In this document: piece after piece, positions 9,453-18,386 of the stretch | How the letters are laid out: every line of letters begins with the position of its first letter | Position numbering within the stretch: the first letter of the stretch is position 1 | NCBI GenBank assembly: GCA_009911185.1 | Contig: QXWW01000011.1 | Location: forward strand, 1 to 64,000 | Source of the DNA: Lachnospiraceae bacterium | Lineage (GTDB): Bacteria > Bacillota > Clostridia > Lachnospirales > Lachnospiraceae | Reading direction: 5' to 3' | Length of the DNA stretch: 64,000 bases | Notes under the pieces: generated by a model | What the model saw: only the letters and a program-made list of their open reading frames with translations | Databases searched by the model: none | Told to the model about the DNA's origin: nothing | Program-made: the position numbers and the translations under genes

Positions 9453-10193
9453 ATGAGAAAAATCATAAAGAAGGGTATCGCATTGGCTGCGGCAGCAGTG
9501 CTCCTTACCGGTTGCGGAGAAGCAGTTACTCCCCTTACAGAAAGTGAAGAAGCAACAATCATACAGTATTCTGCCGGAACGCTTGCAAAGCACAATAGTT
9601 TCCAACAGGAAGGCTTGACGGCACTGTATCCTGAGGAGGAAGCTGAGGAGGAGACAGAGCAAAAAGAAACAGAAGAGGCGAAGGAGCCGGATAAGGAAGA
9701 GTCTAAGAAAGAACAGGAGCAGAAGCCTGAAGATAAGAAAGAAGAAAAAAAGCAGGAAGGACAGCCTGAAAATACGGGGCAGTCGACCTTTACGGAAGCT
9801 CTTGCAGTGCCGGGGATAGAGTTTTCTTATAAAGATTATTCTATTGTCAGCAGTTACAGCCAGGGGGATTATTTTTCTCTGGAAGCATCTGCGGGTAAAG
9901 TGTATATGCTGTTGAATATAAATATCACCAATACGAGCGATGCAGCGGTAGAATGTAATTTATTATCAAAGAAGCCTAAATTTATTCTTAAGCTGAATAA
10001 GGATGCAGGCGTCAGCAATCAAATAACCATTCTGACAAATGATGTGTCTACTTATTCCGGAACTTTGGAGTCCGGGCAGACAGAGGCGGGCATATTGCTG
10101 TTTGAGGTACCGGAAACTGCTGTTGAGAATATTTCTTCTATGCAGCTTACGCTTGAGATGGAGGGAAAAACAACGGAAATAAAGATGAAATAA
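9453..10193 (+). CDS. Lipoprotein with acidic linker and DUF4352-like domain
   Basis: The 246-residue product starts with a lipoprotein signal (VLLTGC lipobox, Cys near residue 21), so it should be anchored to the outer face of the membrane. A very Glu/Lys-rich, low-complexity linker spans about residues 55-107. The C-terminal domain (residues 115-246) is an Ig-like beta sandwich of the DUF4352/telokin-like kind (KVYMLLNINITNTSD). An AAAGGAGAC ribosome site precedes the ATG. The ligand is unknown. It stands alone between rnpB and cheV. Confidence 0.8.
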   Translation: MRKIIKKGIALAAAAVLLTGCGEAVTPLTESEEATIIQYSAGTLAKHNSFQQEGLTALYPEEEAEEETEQKETEEAKEPDKEESKKEQEQKPEDKKEEKKQEGQPENTGQSTFTEALAVPGIEFSYKDYSIVSSYSQGDYFSLEASAGKVYMLLNINITNTSDAAVECNLLSKKPKFILKLNKDAGVSNQITILTNDVSTYSGTLESGQTEAGILLFEVPETAVENISSMQLTLEMEGKTTEIKMK

Positions 10194-10287
10194 AGGCGAT
10201 GGTTCGGTCAAAAATACAAGCAATGGCAGAATGGTTAGAAATAAATCTTGATAAATAAAAAAAATTATATATTTTTCAGAAAGTATA

Positions 10288-10296
10288 TGCTATAAT
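10288..10296 (+). promoter_or_regulatory. Extended -10 promoter for cheV
   Basis: TGC followed by TATAAT (10291-10296) forms a perfect extended -10 box about 50 nt before the chosen cheV start. No clear -35 box is seen, which is normal for this promoter type. It does not look like a sigma-28 promoter. Confidence 0.55.
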
Positions 10297-10347
10297 GAAA
10301 GAAATAGATTGATACGGCAATATACCGGAGAGGAGCGATTGACAATT

Positions 10348-11271
10348 ATGGATACAAAGATTCTTTTGGAGAATGGAACAAATGAGCTGGAGGTACTGGA
10401 ATTTACTCTGGCAGGAAATCATTATGGAATTAATGTAGCAAAGATTCGGGAGATTTTAACTTACCAGCCAGTTACTCCGATTCCGAATGCCCATCCTTGT
10501 GTGGAAGGTATATTTATGCCGCGTGATACGATGATTTCTGTTATAAATCTGCGCGGATGCCTGGGACTGCCTGTTAATGAGAAGGATGGTTTGTTTATTA
10601 TTACGAACTTTAATAAATTGAATATTGCATTTCATGTCGACGAGGTATGCGGCATTCACAGATTGTCCTGGGCAGATATTATTACGCCGGATGCCACGAT
10701 TAATATAGAAGAAAATGGAGTTTCAACCGGAGTGATCAAGCTGGAAGACAGATTGATTGTGATTCTGGACTTTGAGAAGATTGTGACAGACATCAGTCCG
10801 GAGACGGGTCTGCAGGTTTCTGATATTGATGAACTGGAAGAGCGTGACAGAAGCGATTCGCCAATCCTGATTGCAGAGGATTCTCCATTGTTGTCGAAGC
10901 TGATTACCGATTGTCTTAAGAAGGCAGGTTATACTAAGCTGAATGTTAATAATAACGGACAGGAAGCATGGGATAAGCTTTGCGAGTTCCAGAAGGCAGG
11001 CAATCTGGATGAGAAGATACATATGATTATTACCGATATTGAGATGCCGTTGATGGATGGGCATCGTCTGACGAAGTTGGTGAAAGAAGATGACGAACTC
11101 AAGCACATTCCGGTTATTATTTTCTCATCACTGGTAAATGAAGAGATGCGCCGCAAGGGTGAGATGCTGGGGGCAGATGCGCAATTGACGAAACCGGAAA
11201 TTGGCAAGCTGGTAAACGCCATTGACAAGCTTTTGGATGAGCGGAAAGAGAAGCTGGCGCAGAAGCAGTAA
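10348..11271 (+). CDS. cheV: Chemotaxis coupling protein CheV (CheW domain + receiver)
   Basis: CheV links chemoreceptors to the CheA kinase and adjusts that link by phosphorylation of its receiver. The 307-residue product has a CheW-like domain (residues 10-150, with GIFMPRDTMISVINLRG) and a receiver domain (residues 172-300). The acidic pocket is ED near 177, the phospho-acceptor is D230 in ITDIEMP, and the conserved Lys is in LTKPE. The frame opens at 10309, but the ATG at 10348 follows GGAGAGGAG and gives the usual N terminus. It is monocistronic, with a promoter before it and a terminator after it. The flagellin gene at 56458 supports motility in this organism. Confidence 0.93.
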   Translation: MDTKILLENGTNELEVLEFTLAGNHYGINVAKIREILTYQPVTPIPNAHPCVEGIFMPRDTMISVINLRGCLGLPVNEKDGLFIITNFNKLNIAFHVDEVCGIHRLSWADIITPDATINIEENGVSTGVIKLEDRLIVILDFEKIVTDISPETGLQVSDIDELEERDRSDSPILIAEDSPLLSKLITDCLKKAGYTKLNVNNNGQEAWDKLCEFQKAGNLDEKIHMIITDIEMPLMDGHRLTKLVKEDDELKHIPVIIFSSLVNEEMRRKGEMLGADAQLTKPEIGKLVNAIDKLLDERKEKLAQKQ

Positions 11272-11340
11272 TATGAATGCGTATAAAAAATGATTTAACC
11301 TGACGGAGGATGGTTAAGAGTATGTCCGCAGGCAGGCAAA

Positions 11341-11368
11341 GGAATCCTGTGTAACAGGATTCCTTTTT
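11341..11368 (+). terminator. Rho-independent terminator after cheV
   Basis: A perfect 9-bp stem GGAATCCTG/CAGGATTCC with a 5-nt loop is followed by TTTTT. Confidence 0.85.
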
Positions 11369-11389
11369 CGTCTTATAGGAAAGACCTGT

Positions 11390-11415
11390 CACGCGAAAGC
11401 GTGAAAATATTTTTC
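11390..11415 (+). repeat. Small hairpin motif, copy 1 of 2
   Basis: CACGC-GAAA-GCGTG is a GNRA-type tetraloop hairpin followed by an A/T-rich tail ending in TTTTT. The 16-nt core GCGAAAGCGTGAAAAT (11393-11408) recurs exactly at 53145-53160. It lies in the purO leader and could be a weak terminator or a dispersed repeat. Confidence 0.45.
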
Positions 11416-11489
11416 CGATAGTATGGAAAAGAATATGCTAATAAGAGGAGTGTTTCATAAGATTTTTATAAAACAAAGGAGGATATGGA

Positions 11490-12203
11490 GTGAAAAGTTT
11501 ATCATTAGAAACAGAATTAAAGGGAAATACATATCCCGGAAGAGGGATTGTTATTGGAAAGTCTATGGATGGTAACTATGCGGTAACGGCTTATTTTATT
11601 ATGGGAAGAAGTGAAAACAGCAGAAACCGTATTTTTGTGGAGGACGGCGAGGGAATCCGGACCCAGGCGTTTGACCCTTCTAAGTTAAGTGATCCCAGTC
11701 TGATTATTTATGCGCCAGTGCGCGTGTTGGGCAATAAAACGATTGTTACCAATGGCGATCAGACAGATACCATTTATGATTTGATGGACAGGCAGCAGAC
11801 GTTTGAACAGGCATTGCGAACCCGTGAATTTGAGCCGGATGAACCGAATTATACACCCAGAATTTCTGGAATTATGCATTTGGAAAATGGGGGTTATAAT
11901 TATGCCATGTCTATTTTAAAGAGCAATCATGGTAATCCCGCCGCATGTAACCGCTATACGTTTGCTTACGAAAACCCTGTAAATGGCGAGGGGCATTTTA
12001 TTCATACTTATCAGGGGGATGGCGATCCACTGCCTAGTTTCGAAGGGGAACCCAAGCTGGTGGGTATCAAAGGCGATATTGATTCCTTTACCCGAAACAT
12101 ATGGAACAGTCTCAACGAAGATAATAAAGTATCGCTCTTTGTCAGATATATTGAGATCGGCAGTGGTAAGTATGAGACGAGGATTGTAAATAAAAATCAT
12201 TAA
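11490..12203 (+). CDS. purO: IMP cyclohydrolase, PurO type
   Basis: This enzyme closes the ring of FAICAR to make IMP, the last step of purine synthesis. The 237-residue product resembles the PurO-type cyclohydrolase known from archaea and some Firmicutes (PGRGIVIGKSMDGNYAVTAYF, IIYAPVRVLGN, GIKGDIDSF). It is not related to the N-terminal domain of the usual bifunctional PurH. The start is GTG at 11490, well placed after AAAGGAGG. The AICAR formyltransferase follows 16 bp later, so the two enzymes together replace a fused PurH. No purine riboswitch is visible in the 120-nt leader. Confidence 0.88.
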   Translation: MKSLSLETELKGNTYPGRGIVIGKSMDGNYAVTAYFIMGRSENSRNRIFVEDGEGIRTQAFDPSKLSDPSLIIYAPVRVLGNKTIVTNGDQTDTIYDLMDRQQTFEQALRTREFEPDEPNYTPRISGIMHLENGGYNYAMSILKSNHGNPAACNRYTFAYENPVNGEGHFIHTYQGDGDPLPSFEGEPKLVGIKGDIDSFTRNIWNSLNEDNKVSLFVRYIEIGSGKYETRIVNKNH

Positions 12204-12219
12204 ATAGATGGAGGAAGAT

Positions 12220-13398
12220 ATGCAGGAATTAGAATTAAAGTATGGATGTAACCCCAATCAGAAACCTTCCAGAATATATATGGAACAGGGTGAGCTTCCG
12301 ATAAAGGTATTGAATGGAAAGCCAGGCTATATTAATTTTCTCGATGCTTTAAACGGCTGGCAGCTTGTTAAAGAATTAAAGAAAGCAACGGGGCTTCCAG
12401 CGGCGGCTTCATTTAAGCATGTTTCTCCGGCAGGCGCAGCGGTGGGACTGCCAATGTCAGAGGTGGAGAAGAAAATATATTGGGTGGACGACATGGATAT
12501 GGAGTTTACGCCTCTTGCCAATGCGTATGCCAGGGCGAGAGGCGCTGACAGGATGTCTTCTTTTGGAGATTTTATCTCTCTTTCTGACATCTGTGATGCG
12601 GCCACGGCCAAAATTATAAAGCGCGAGGTTTCTGACGGGGTGATTGCGCCTGGTTACGAGCCGGAGGCGTTGGAAATATTAAAGGCAAAGAAAAAGGGGA
12701 ATTACAATGTGATAGAGATAGATCCGGACTATGAGCCGCATCCTCTGGAACGTAAGGAAGTGTTCGGCATTACATTTGAGCAGGGGAGAAATGAGCTGAA
12801 AATAGATCAGGACTTCTTTGCCAATGTTGTGACAGAGAATCAGGAAATTCCTGAGTCTGCCAGGATTGACCTTGCCATTGCCATGATTACGCTCAAATAT
12901 ACGCAGTCCAATTCTGTTTGTTATGCAAAGGGCGGACAGGCTATCGGCATAGGTGCCGGCCAGCAGTCGCGTATTCATTGTACCCGTCTTGCCGGTCAAA
13001 AGGCGGATAACTGGTTTTTGCGTCAGGCCCCTAAGGTACTGGAGCTGCAGTTTGTGGAGGGGATTGGACGTGCGGACAGAGATAATGCAATTGACCTTTA
13101 TATCGGAGAGGACTATATGGATGTTTTGGCAGAGGGTGCCTGGGAAAAGATATTTAAGGTGAAGCCGGAAGTGTTTACCAGAGAAGAGAAGCGCGGCTGG
13201 CTGGATCAGATGACAGACGTTGCGCTGGGATCAGATGCATTCTTCCCCTTTGGCGATAATATTGAACGCGCACATAAAAGCGGTGTTGTTTATGTAGCGG
13301 AGCCAGGCGGTTCCATTCGTGACGATCATGTGATTGCAACCTGCAATAAATACCGTATGGCTATGTGTTTTACAGGAATCCGTCTGTTCCATCATTAA
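12220..13398 (+). CDS. purH: AICAR formyltransferase, stand-alone (PurH C-terminal domain)
   Basis: The enzyme transfers a formyl group from 10-formyl-THF to AICAR, giving FAICAR. The 392-residue protein has only the transformylase part of PurH: RYGxNP-like KYGCNPNQKP at the N terminus, the catalytic Lys-His pair in FKHVSPAG (K66, H67), YAKGGQAIGIGAGQQSR, and SDAFFPFGDNIE. The cyclohydrolase (MGS-like) domain of normal 510-residue PurH is absent; the upstream PurO supplies that step. I chose ATG 12220 over 12208 because GGAGG lies five bases before it. The pair ends at a strong terminator. Confidence 0.93.
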   Translation: MQELELKYGCNPNQKPSRIYMEQGELPIKVLNGKPGYINFLDALNGWQLVKELKKATGLPAAASFKHVSPAGAAVGLPMSEVEKKIYWVDDMDMEFTPLANAYARARGADRMSSFGDFISLSDICDAATAKIIKREVSDGVIAPGYEPEALEILKAKKKGNYNVIEIDPDYEPHPLERKEVFGITFEQGRNELKIDQDFFANVVTENQEIPESARIDLAIAMITLKYTQSNSVCYAKGGQAIGIGAGQQSRIHCTRLAGQKADNWFLRQAPKVLELQFVEGIGRADRDNAIDLYIGEDYMDVLAEGAWEKIFKVKPEVFTREEKRGWLDQMTDVALGSDAFFPFGDNIERAHKSGVVYVAEPGGSIRDDHVIATCNKYRMAMCFTGIRLFHH

Positions 13399-13425
13399 TA
13401 TTCAGATGATTTGACTATAGAAAGG

Positions 13426-13465
13426 CGCCAGGTTTATGGAATGAATCATAAACCTGGCGTCTTTT
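13426..13465 (+). terminator. Bidirectional terminator after the purine pair
   Basis: A perfect 13-bp stem (13426-13438 with 13447-13459) closes an 8-nt loop and is followed by TCTTTT. The stop codon of the convergent gene at 13446 lies in the loop and stem edge, so the hairpin probably serves both strands. Confidence 0.8.
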
Positions 13466-13763
13466 GTATGGTAGGGGTCAGGTTGCCGACATCGGATTTT
13501 AGTTCAGCAACATCTGTTTTCAATTCAGCGACATTTGTTTTTAACTGTTCCATACCCGTTTTTAATTCAGCAGAATTGGATTTTAACTGTTTAACATTAT
13601 GATTCAATTCTACGGAATCCGTTTTCAACTCTGCAATGTCAGTTTCCAATTGCCTGACAGTCTTTTTTAATTTTGCAATCTGGTCATTCACAGGCTGCAG
13701 ATCAGCCTCTATTTTTTTATCCATTTTATCAGAGATGGAAAATAATAAATCATTGTCTGCCAT
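13446..13763 (-). CDS. Small coiled-coil protein
   Basis: The 105-residue product is almost one continuous coiled coil from residue 25 to 95, with heptads such as LETDIAELKTDSVEL and LKTNVAELKTDVAEL. The DNA shows the matching short direct repeats (AATTCAGCAACATCTGTTTT-like). There is no signal peptide or membrane segment. A very good ribosome site, GAGGAGGGAATATC, precedes the ATG, and the codon pattern supports expression. Such proteins are common and uncharacterised in Clostridia and usually mediate oligomerisation. Function unknown. Confidence 0.7.
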   Translation of the reverse strand: MADNDLLFSISDKMDKKIEADLQPVNDQIAKLKKTVRQLETDIAELKTDSVELNHNVKQLKSNSAELKTGMEQLKTNVAELKTDVAELKSDVGNLTPTIQKTPGL

Positions 13764-14034
13764 GATATTCCCTCCTCAGAGCAAATTATACCATAGGAAC
13801 AGAGCAAAGTCTATAAATGAATGAACGGAAGTGGTATGATTTTGAATCCCAAATAAGGTGTTTCTCGTTATATAAGTTATAGAAAACAATTGAAATAGCG
13901 GAAAGCAGTCGGTACATGGGACAAAAATTACAAAATTGTAAGGAAGTATTTTAATTTACGCAAGAAAAATGAAAGATTATATTGGTAGAATACTTTTATT
14001 GGAAAAATGCTTGCCGGGAAAGAGAGGGAATGCC

Positions 14035-14544
14035 ATGAGTATTGAGATGATAACAGGATATTTTGAAAATTATGGAGTAATTGCTATTTTTGTAATTGTG
14101 TTTTTGGAATATTTGAATCTGCCGGGATTTCCGGCAGGGGTGATTATGCCAATGGCTGGAATTTGGGCTGCGAATGGAAAGTTAAGTTTTTTGGCGACGA
14201 TGGTGATTACGGTCTTGGCAGGCTTGAGCGGAAGCTGGATATTGTATTTTTTCGGCCGTTTTGGAGGGGATGCTTTTTTGAAAGCGTATGTCAAAAAGTT
14301 CCCGAAACAGCAAAAAGCCATTGACCGGAATTTTGAAATGATACGAAAGAAAGGCTGTGTTGGAATTTTTATCAGTAAACTCATACCTATGGTACGTACA
14401 TTGATTTCTATTCCCGCAGGTATCCTGCATATAGATTTTGTCAAATACACGGTCAGTTCCACGTTGGGAATTTTCGTATGGAATTTTTTCTTTGTGGGCG
14501 CCGGGTATGTATTTGGGGAAAAGGTGTTTGCGTTTTTCGGTTGA
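14035..14544 (+). CDS. DedA family membrane protein
   Basis: DedA proteins are integral membrane proteins linked to lipid scrambling (undecaprenyl phosphate or phospholipid flipping) and membrane homeostasis. The 169-residue product shows the family patterns LEYLNLPGFPAGVIMP, GSWILYFFGRFGG and SKLIPMVRTLISIPAG, with several membrane segments. I chose ATG 14035 after AGAGAGGGA; the frame is open to 13969, but that start lacks a ribosome site and adds a charged, non-family N terminus. The next gene, a glycosyltransferase, begins 25 bp later, which suggests a shared role in the cell envelope. Confidence 0.9.
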   Translation: MSIEMITGYFENYGVIAIFVIVFLEYLNLPGFPAGVIMPMAGIWAANGKLSFLATMVITVLAGLSGSWILYFFGRFGGDAFLKAYVKKFPKQQKAIDRNFEMIRKKGCVGIFISKLIPMVRTLISIPAGILHIDFVKYTVSSTLGIFVWNFFFVGAGYVFGEKVFAFFG

Positions 14545-14569
14545 TTTTTCAGGAGAAGGAGAGAGGATT

Positions 14570-15829
14570 ATGAGAATTGCAATGATGACGAATAATTATA
14601 AACCTGTGGTAGGAGGTGTTCCGATTGCGATTGGACGGCTGGCAGAAGGTTTGCGGCAGAGAGGGCATCAGGTGTACATATTTGCACCGGAATACCAGAG
14701 GGAGGAGGAGCAGGAAGAATTTGTGATACGTTACCGTGCGTTTCATAAAAAGGCGGGCGGTTATGTGCCGCTGATGAAACCGGTAGATCTGGAGATGGAA
14801 CGCAAATTCCGGGAATTGAATTTTGATATGATTCATGTGCATCATCCGATTCTTATCGGGCAGCGCGCGCAGTATTTGGGGAAAAAATACGGTGTCCCGG
14901 TGGTATTTACCTATCATACGCAGTATGAACAATATCTTCATTACTGGAAACCATATCGCTGGCTCAAAGAAAAGGGAGGCAGTCTGGAAGATAAAATCGT
15001 CGATTTTATTGAGAATCAGCTTGTTCTCGCTGTAATCCGCAGGTTTACAGAAAAATGCAGCCTGGTGATTGCTCCCACCAATCAGATGCAGAAAATATTA
15101 AAAGAGCGGGAATGGGAAGCGAATGTGACAGTGATGCCTACCGGTCTGCCGGATTTTTCTTATGCAGAGTATTGGAAACAGCCAACAGAGCAGCGGCTGA
15201 CCAGGGAGTATATCCGCGGCATTTACGGGAAAGGAAAAAAGAATATTTTATGTACCGTTTCAAGGCTTTCTCAGGAAAAAAATCTCAAATTTATGTTAAA
15301 GGCTCTTGTGTTATTAAAAGAAAAAATTGGAGATGATTTTCAGCTTATTGTCATAGGGGACGGTCCTCAGAAACAGGAGTTGCAAGCGTATGCACAGGAA
15401 TTGGGAGTTTTGGAAAACGTGACGTTTGCCAAAACGGTGCCCAATGAAGAGGTTGCAGCTTTTCACTGTGCAAGCGATTTATTTTTGTTTGCCTCCAAAT
15501 CAGAAACCCAGGGAATTGTTCTGTTAGAGGCGATGGCGGGAGGAAGCCCGGTGGTTGCAGTAAAGGCGACCGGGGTGTGCGATGTTATCCGCAGTGGTCA
15601 GAATGGATATGTGACGGAAGAACGGCAAGAAGAATTTGCGCAAAGAGCGGCGCAGATATTGTGTGATTCCAGTCTTTATAAAAAGCTGGCAGAAGGAGCT
15701 GGTGTAACGGCGCAGCGTTATAGGAATGAAGCGGTTGCATGGATTGCGGAGTATAATTATGAGCGGGTGCTCCTTGCAATGAAAGAGCATAGTCATGGGT
15801 TTTATAAGCGGAGTAGTTGTTGGCGGTAA
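14570..15829 (+). CDS. Glycosyltransferase, GT4 family
   Basis: The 419-residue product is a GT-B fold retaining glycosyltransferase. The N-terminal half shows GVPIAIGRLAEGLRQRGH and HVHHPILIGQRA, and the C-terminal half the nucleotide-sugar motif ETQGIVLLEAMAGGSPVVA with the E-x7-E pattern. The nearest kinds I recognise are the diacylglycerol glucosyl/mannosyltransferases that make glycolipid anchors; the acceptor is not proven by sequence. ATG 14570 follows AGGAGAAGGAGAG. It is in one operon with the DedA protein, consistent with lipid glycosylation. Its 3' end overlaps the convergent tmcAL gene by 28 bp. Confidence 0.88.
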   Translation: MRIAMMTNNYKPVVGGVPIAIGRLAEGLRQRGHQVYIFAPEYQREEEQEEFVIRYRAFHKKAGGYVPLMKPVDLEMERKFRELNFDMIHVHHPILIGQRAQYLGKKYGVPVVFTYHTQYEQYLHYWKPYRWLKEKGGSLEDKIVDFIENQLVLAVIRRFTEKCSLVIAPTNQMQKILKEREWEANVTVMPTGLPDFSYAEYWKQPTEQRLTREYIRGIYGKGKKNILCTVSRLSQEKNLKFMLKALVLLKEKIGDDFQLIVIGDGPQKQELQAYAQELGVLENVTFAKTVPNEEVAAFHCASDLFLFASKSETQGIVLLEAMAGGSPVVAVKATGVCDVIRSGQNGYVTEERQEEFAQRAAQILCDSSLYKKLAEGAGVTAQRYRNEAVAWIAEYNYERVLLAMKEHSHGFYKRSSCWR

Positions 15830-17052
15830 TCGTTTTTCAGACTGTTGTCCCCTTTGGCTGTCAGTCCCAGTGCGTACAGGTCAGAAGCGCGCAGATCTAT
15901 GTCGAGGAGTTTTTGCGCCTGGCAGGAAAGCAGTCTGGGAGCCTTTGAGATCCTGGTAACAACTGGCAGCAGGCTGTTCTTTTTTAACGAGGAAAGCAGC
16001 GGTACAGCGGAGCTGCTGAATCCCAGAACCCGCAGATAAGATGGTTTGGGGAAATTTTTGTAATCTTCTTTGGTGATATTGAGAACCATATGCAAAAACA
16101 GGCGGCTAAGCCGGGTGTAAGTGACATTTTTGGTTTTCATGCGCTGGCAGAAGGCGTTCCAGCCGCAAAATGAATCTCGTTCCCTGAGCAGGCGGCCGGC
16201 CAGGAAGGGTGAGCTGGCGCCATAACAGGCGAGGCTGGCTCTGTCTTCTGTCAGCAGTTTGTAATGGAGCAGCATGGAAAAATCTTCCTCGAACAGGAAA
16301 GGATGCGAGTAATCGCGGATTATATGATACGCGGCCGTCGGCATTGCTTTTTTTAAGATAGCTGTCGGCGGAAGAAGTCCATTTATGGAGTTGTTTTTTA
16401 AATAAGCGCGGATTGCAGAGGCAGAACAAAAATTATCTTCGATTGCTGTATCATGATATCCTCTGCCTTTGCGCAGGAGGGGAACGGGAATCATGTTGGA
16501 AGAAACAGCGGCGAGGGCCTTTAAATATTCCAGAGCAAGGATATTATTGGGGCTGGCAAGGAGTTCTGAAATATCACGGTCAGAAGCGTTGATATTAAAA
16601 CTGCAGGCGAGCAGCGCCTCCTGACGTGAAGCTGGAAAAGAACGGCCTTTTTTTAATGCACTGTCCAGAGCTTTCCGGTAGACGTGAGGCTGCTTTAAAA
16701 GGAATGAGGCAAGCTCTGATAACAGAGGCAGATTGTCGGTTTCCGTTCCAAACCCCAGATGAGTGACGATCCCTGTGCTGTTTAATAAGGAAATGCCGCC
16801 GAAAGCGAACGCTTCTGCGCTGGCGGTAGCAAATAATGCCGGAAGTTCCAGTACCAAATCTGCGCCCATGGTCAAAGCCATTTTCGCACGGCTGTATTTA
16901 TCCATCAGGGCGGGTGCTCCTCTCTGGACAAAATTTCCGCTCATAGCAATGATGACGTAATCAGCCTGACAGATTTCTTTCAATTTTTTTATCTGGTAAG
17001 CATGTCCTTGATGGAAGGGGTTGTATTCTGCAATGATTCCAATAACGTTCAT
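15802..17052 (-). CDS. tmcAL: tRNA(Met) cytidine acetate ligase
   Basis: TmcAL activates acetate with ATP and makes N4-acetylcytidine at the wobble position of elongator tRNA-Met. The 416-residue protein has the HxGH nucleotidyltransferase motif in GIIAEYNPFHQGHAYQI (residues 5-21), then GNFVQRGAPAL and HLGFGTE, all typical of this YlbM-like family. GGAGGAG precedes the ATG at 17052. It is followed on the same strand, upstream, by the flavodoxin gene 11 bp away, so it may be transcribed with the TetR-flavodoxin pair. The last 28 bp overlap the glycosyltransferase gene end to end. Confidence 0.92.
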   Translation of the reverse strand: MNVIGIIAEYNPFHQGHAYQIKKLKEICQADYVIIAMSGNFVQRGAPALMDKYSRAKMALTMGADLVLELPALFATASAEAFAFGGISLLNSTGIVTHLGFGTETDNLPLLSELASFLLKQPHVYRKALDSALKKGRSFPASRQEALLACSFNINASDRDISELLASPNNILALEYLKALAAVSSNMIPVPLLRKGRGYHDTAIEDNFCSASAIRAYLKNNSINGLLPPTAILKKAMPTAAYHIIRDYSHPFLFEEDFSMLLHYKLLTEDRASLACYGASSPFLAGRLLRERDSFCGWNAFCQRMKTKNVTYTRLSRLFLHMVLNITKEDYKNFPKPSYLRVLGFSSSAVPLLSSLKKNSLLPVVTRISKAPRLLSCQAQKLLDIDLRASDLYALGLTAKGDNSLKNDYRQQLLRL

Positions 17053-17063
17053 AGTCTCCTCCG

Positions 17064-17591
17064 CTATTCTTTCAGATAGTTTAATAGTGGGATTAAGTAT
17101 TCCCTGTCTGTCCAGTCACATACTTGTCCGGAAGCGGACATGCAGGCAGTCATCCACGGTTCATAGGTGGCAGGATCTCTTTTGGCTAAAGCCTTCTGCA
17201 GCAGTTTACACAAAGTTCTGTCTTTCAAAGTCATGCGGCTTTCATCCCATGCACCCCTCCCATAAAAAAGAGGTATCTTGCTTAAGTTGTTTTTAAAATT
17301 ATGTGTTTTTAATTCACGGAATGCTTTTTCATCGTATGGGGAAGCTCCCACACAAAATACGGCGATTCTTTTGTCGTTTAAATCGTTGAAATGTTTTTTC
17401 AGGAAGGTTATGCCCGCTATGCCCGATGCATAGATGCCGCCGCATAATACGATGGTTTGAAATTGCTTTATGTCATATAATCTGGCTTTTGGCGTCGGCA
17501 CAAGGTCAAAGGCCGTTATTTCTTTCAGCCAGTCTGCATATTTTTTTGTCGCCCCGTATTTTGATTGATATAGGATAATTCCTTTTTTCAT
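17064..17591 (-). CDS. Flavodoxin-domain protein
   Basis: The 175-residue product resembles the HemG-like flavodoxin family, with the FMN phosphate loop YQSKYGATKKYA at residues 8-19 and GGIYASGIAG near residue 55. Such proteins bind FMN and carry electrons or act as quinone or protoporphyrinogen oxidoreductases; the partner is not evident here. It follows the TetR gene by 23 bp on the same strand with its own AGGAGTG ribosome site, so the regulator probably controls it. The C-terminal part is longer than in plain flavodoxins. Confidence 0.85.
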   Translation of the reverse strand: MKKGIILYQSKYGATKKYADWLKEITAFDLVPTPKARLYDIKQFQTIVLCGGIYASGIAGITFLKKHFNDLNDKRIAVFCVGASPYDEKAFRELKTHNFKNNLSKIPLFYGRGAWDESRMTLKDRTLCKLLQKALAKRDPATYEPWMTACMSASGQVCDWTDREYLIPLLNYLKE

Positions 17592-17614
17592 ATCCGGTCA
17601 CTCCTTATTGCTCT

Positions 17615-18172
17615 TCATTTTTTCGCCTGGCTTAAAAAAGCCTGATAAGCGGTTTCCAGTTGTTCATAGATTTCTTCTGTAGAAATTCCTGGCGTGGTAA
17701 CGGAAAAAATTGTGCCAATGCCGATGGTATAAATCATCATATTTAAGTGCAGCTTCTTTGCCTCTGATAAACCGACGTTTAGTTTTGCGGCAATCAATTG
17801 GGCCATTTGTGGATTTGTTTCCGATTGATAGAGGTCGTCCAGTGAAGCAATGCTGTTTCGCTGATGCAAAATAAACACTTTAAATAGATGCGGTTCTTCT
17901 TTTGCCAGGTTGATATAAGCCTTTCCCGTACTGGCAAAAATATCGTTGTTATCAATTTGTGAGGAAATATACTCCCGTATAAAAGTACGAATCTTTTCGG
18001 TAACATCCTTGCGCAATTCCTCCATATTTTCAAAATAGCTGTATATCGGCTGTACAGAGCAGCCTATTTTTTCGGCTATATTTTTTACCATGAGCCGTTC
18101 GATGCCGCTGCTTCTGACGATTTCAAAAGCGGCATGAACGACCATTTCTTTTGTGATTCTCTGTTTTGGCAT
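17615..18172 (-). CDS. TetR/AcrR family transcriptional regulator
   Basis: The 185-residue product has the N-terminal TetR helix-turn-helix (residues 8-52, MVKNIAEKIGCSVQPIYSYFEN) and a helical ligand-binding region. It stands first in a unit with the flavodoxin gene. An AT-rich inverted repeat lies just upstream (18197-18228) and is a likely operator for autoregulation. The inducer is unknown; family members of this kind often respond to toxic or redox-active compounds, which would suit a flavodoxin target. Confidence 0.88.
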   Translation of the reverse strand: MPKQRITKEMVVHAAFEIVRSSGIERLMVKNIAEKIGCSVQPIYSYFENMEELRKDVTEKIRTFIREYISSQIDNNDIFASTGKAYINLAKEEPHLFKVFILHQRNSIASLDDLYQSETNPQMAQLIAAKLNVGLSEAKKLHLNMMIYTIGIGTIFSVTTPGISTEEIYEQLETAYQAFLSQAKK

Positions 18173-18196
18173 GTTTAGGCCCTTTCATAATCATAT

Positions 18197-18228
18197 TATA
18201 TAATTGATTTATATAACTTGATTATATA
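18197..18228 (-). promoter_or_regulatory. Likely TetR operator
   Basis: TATATAAT (18197-18204) and its inverse ATTATATA (18221-18228) flank a 16-bp spacer that itself holds the palindrome TTATATAA. The site begins 25 bp upstream of the TetR start codon. Position and symmetry suggest an autoregulatory operator; AT-richness makes chance symmetry possible. Confidence 0.45.
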
Positions 18229-18386
18229 TATATTTGTATTATATGTCAATATAGAAACGCAATAAATATTGATTTTTGAGGAAGACAACGAAAGCTGATG
18301 ATACTATATAGATAGTACAGGGGGAGAGAGAATGGTTTATCGAGACGCTAACGTGCAGTCTGTCAGTTTGGATTGTTTATACTTTT

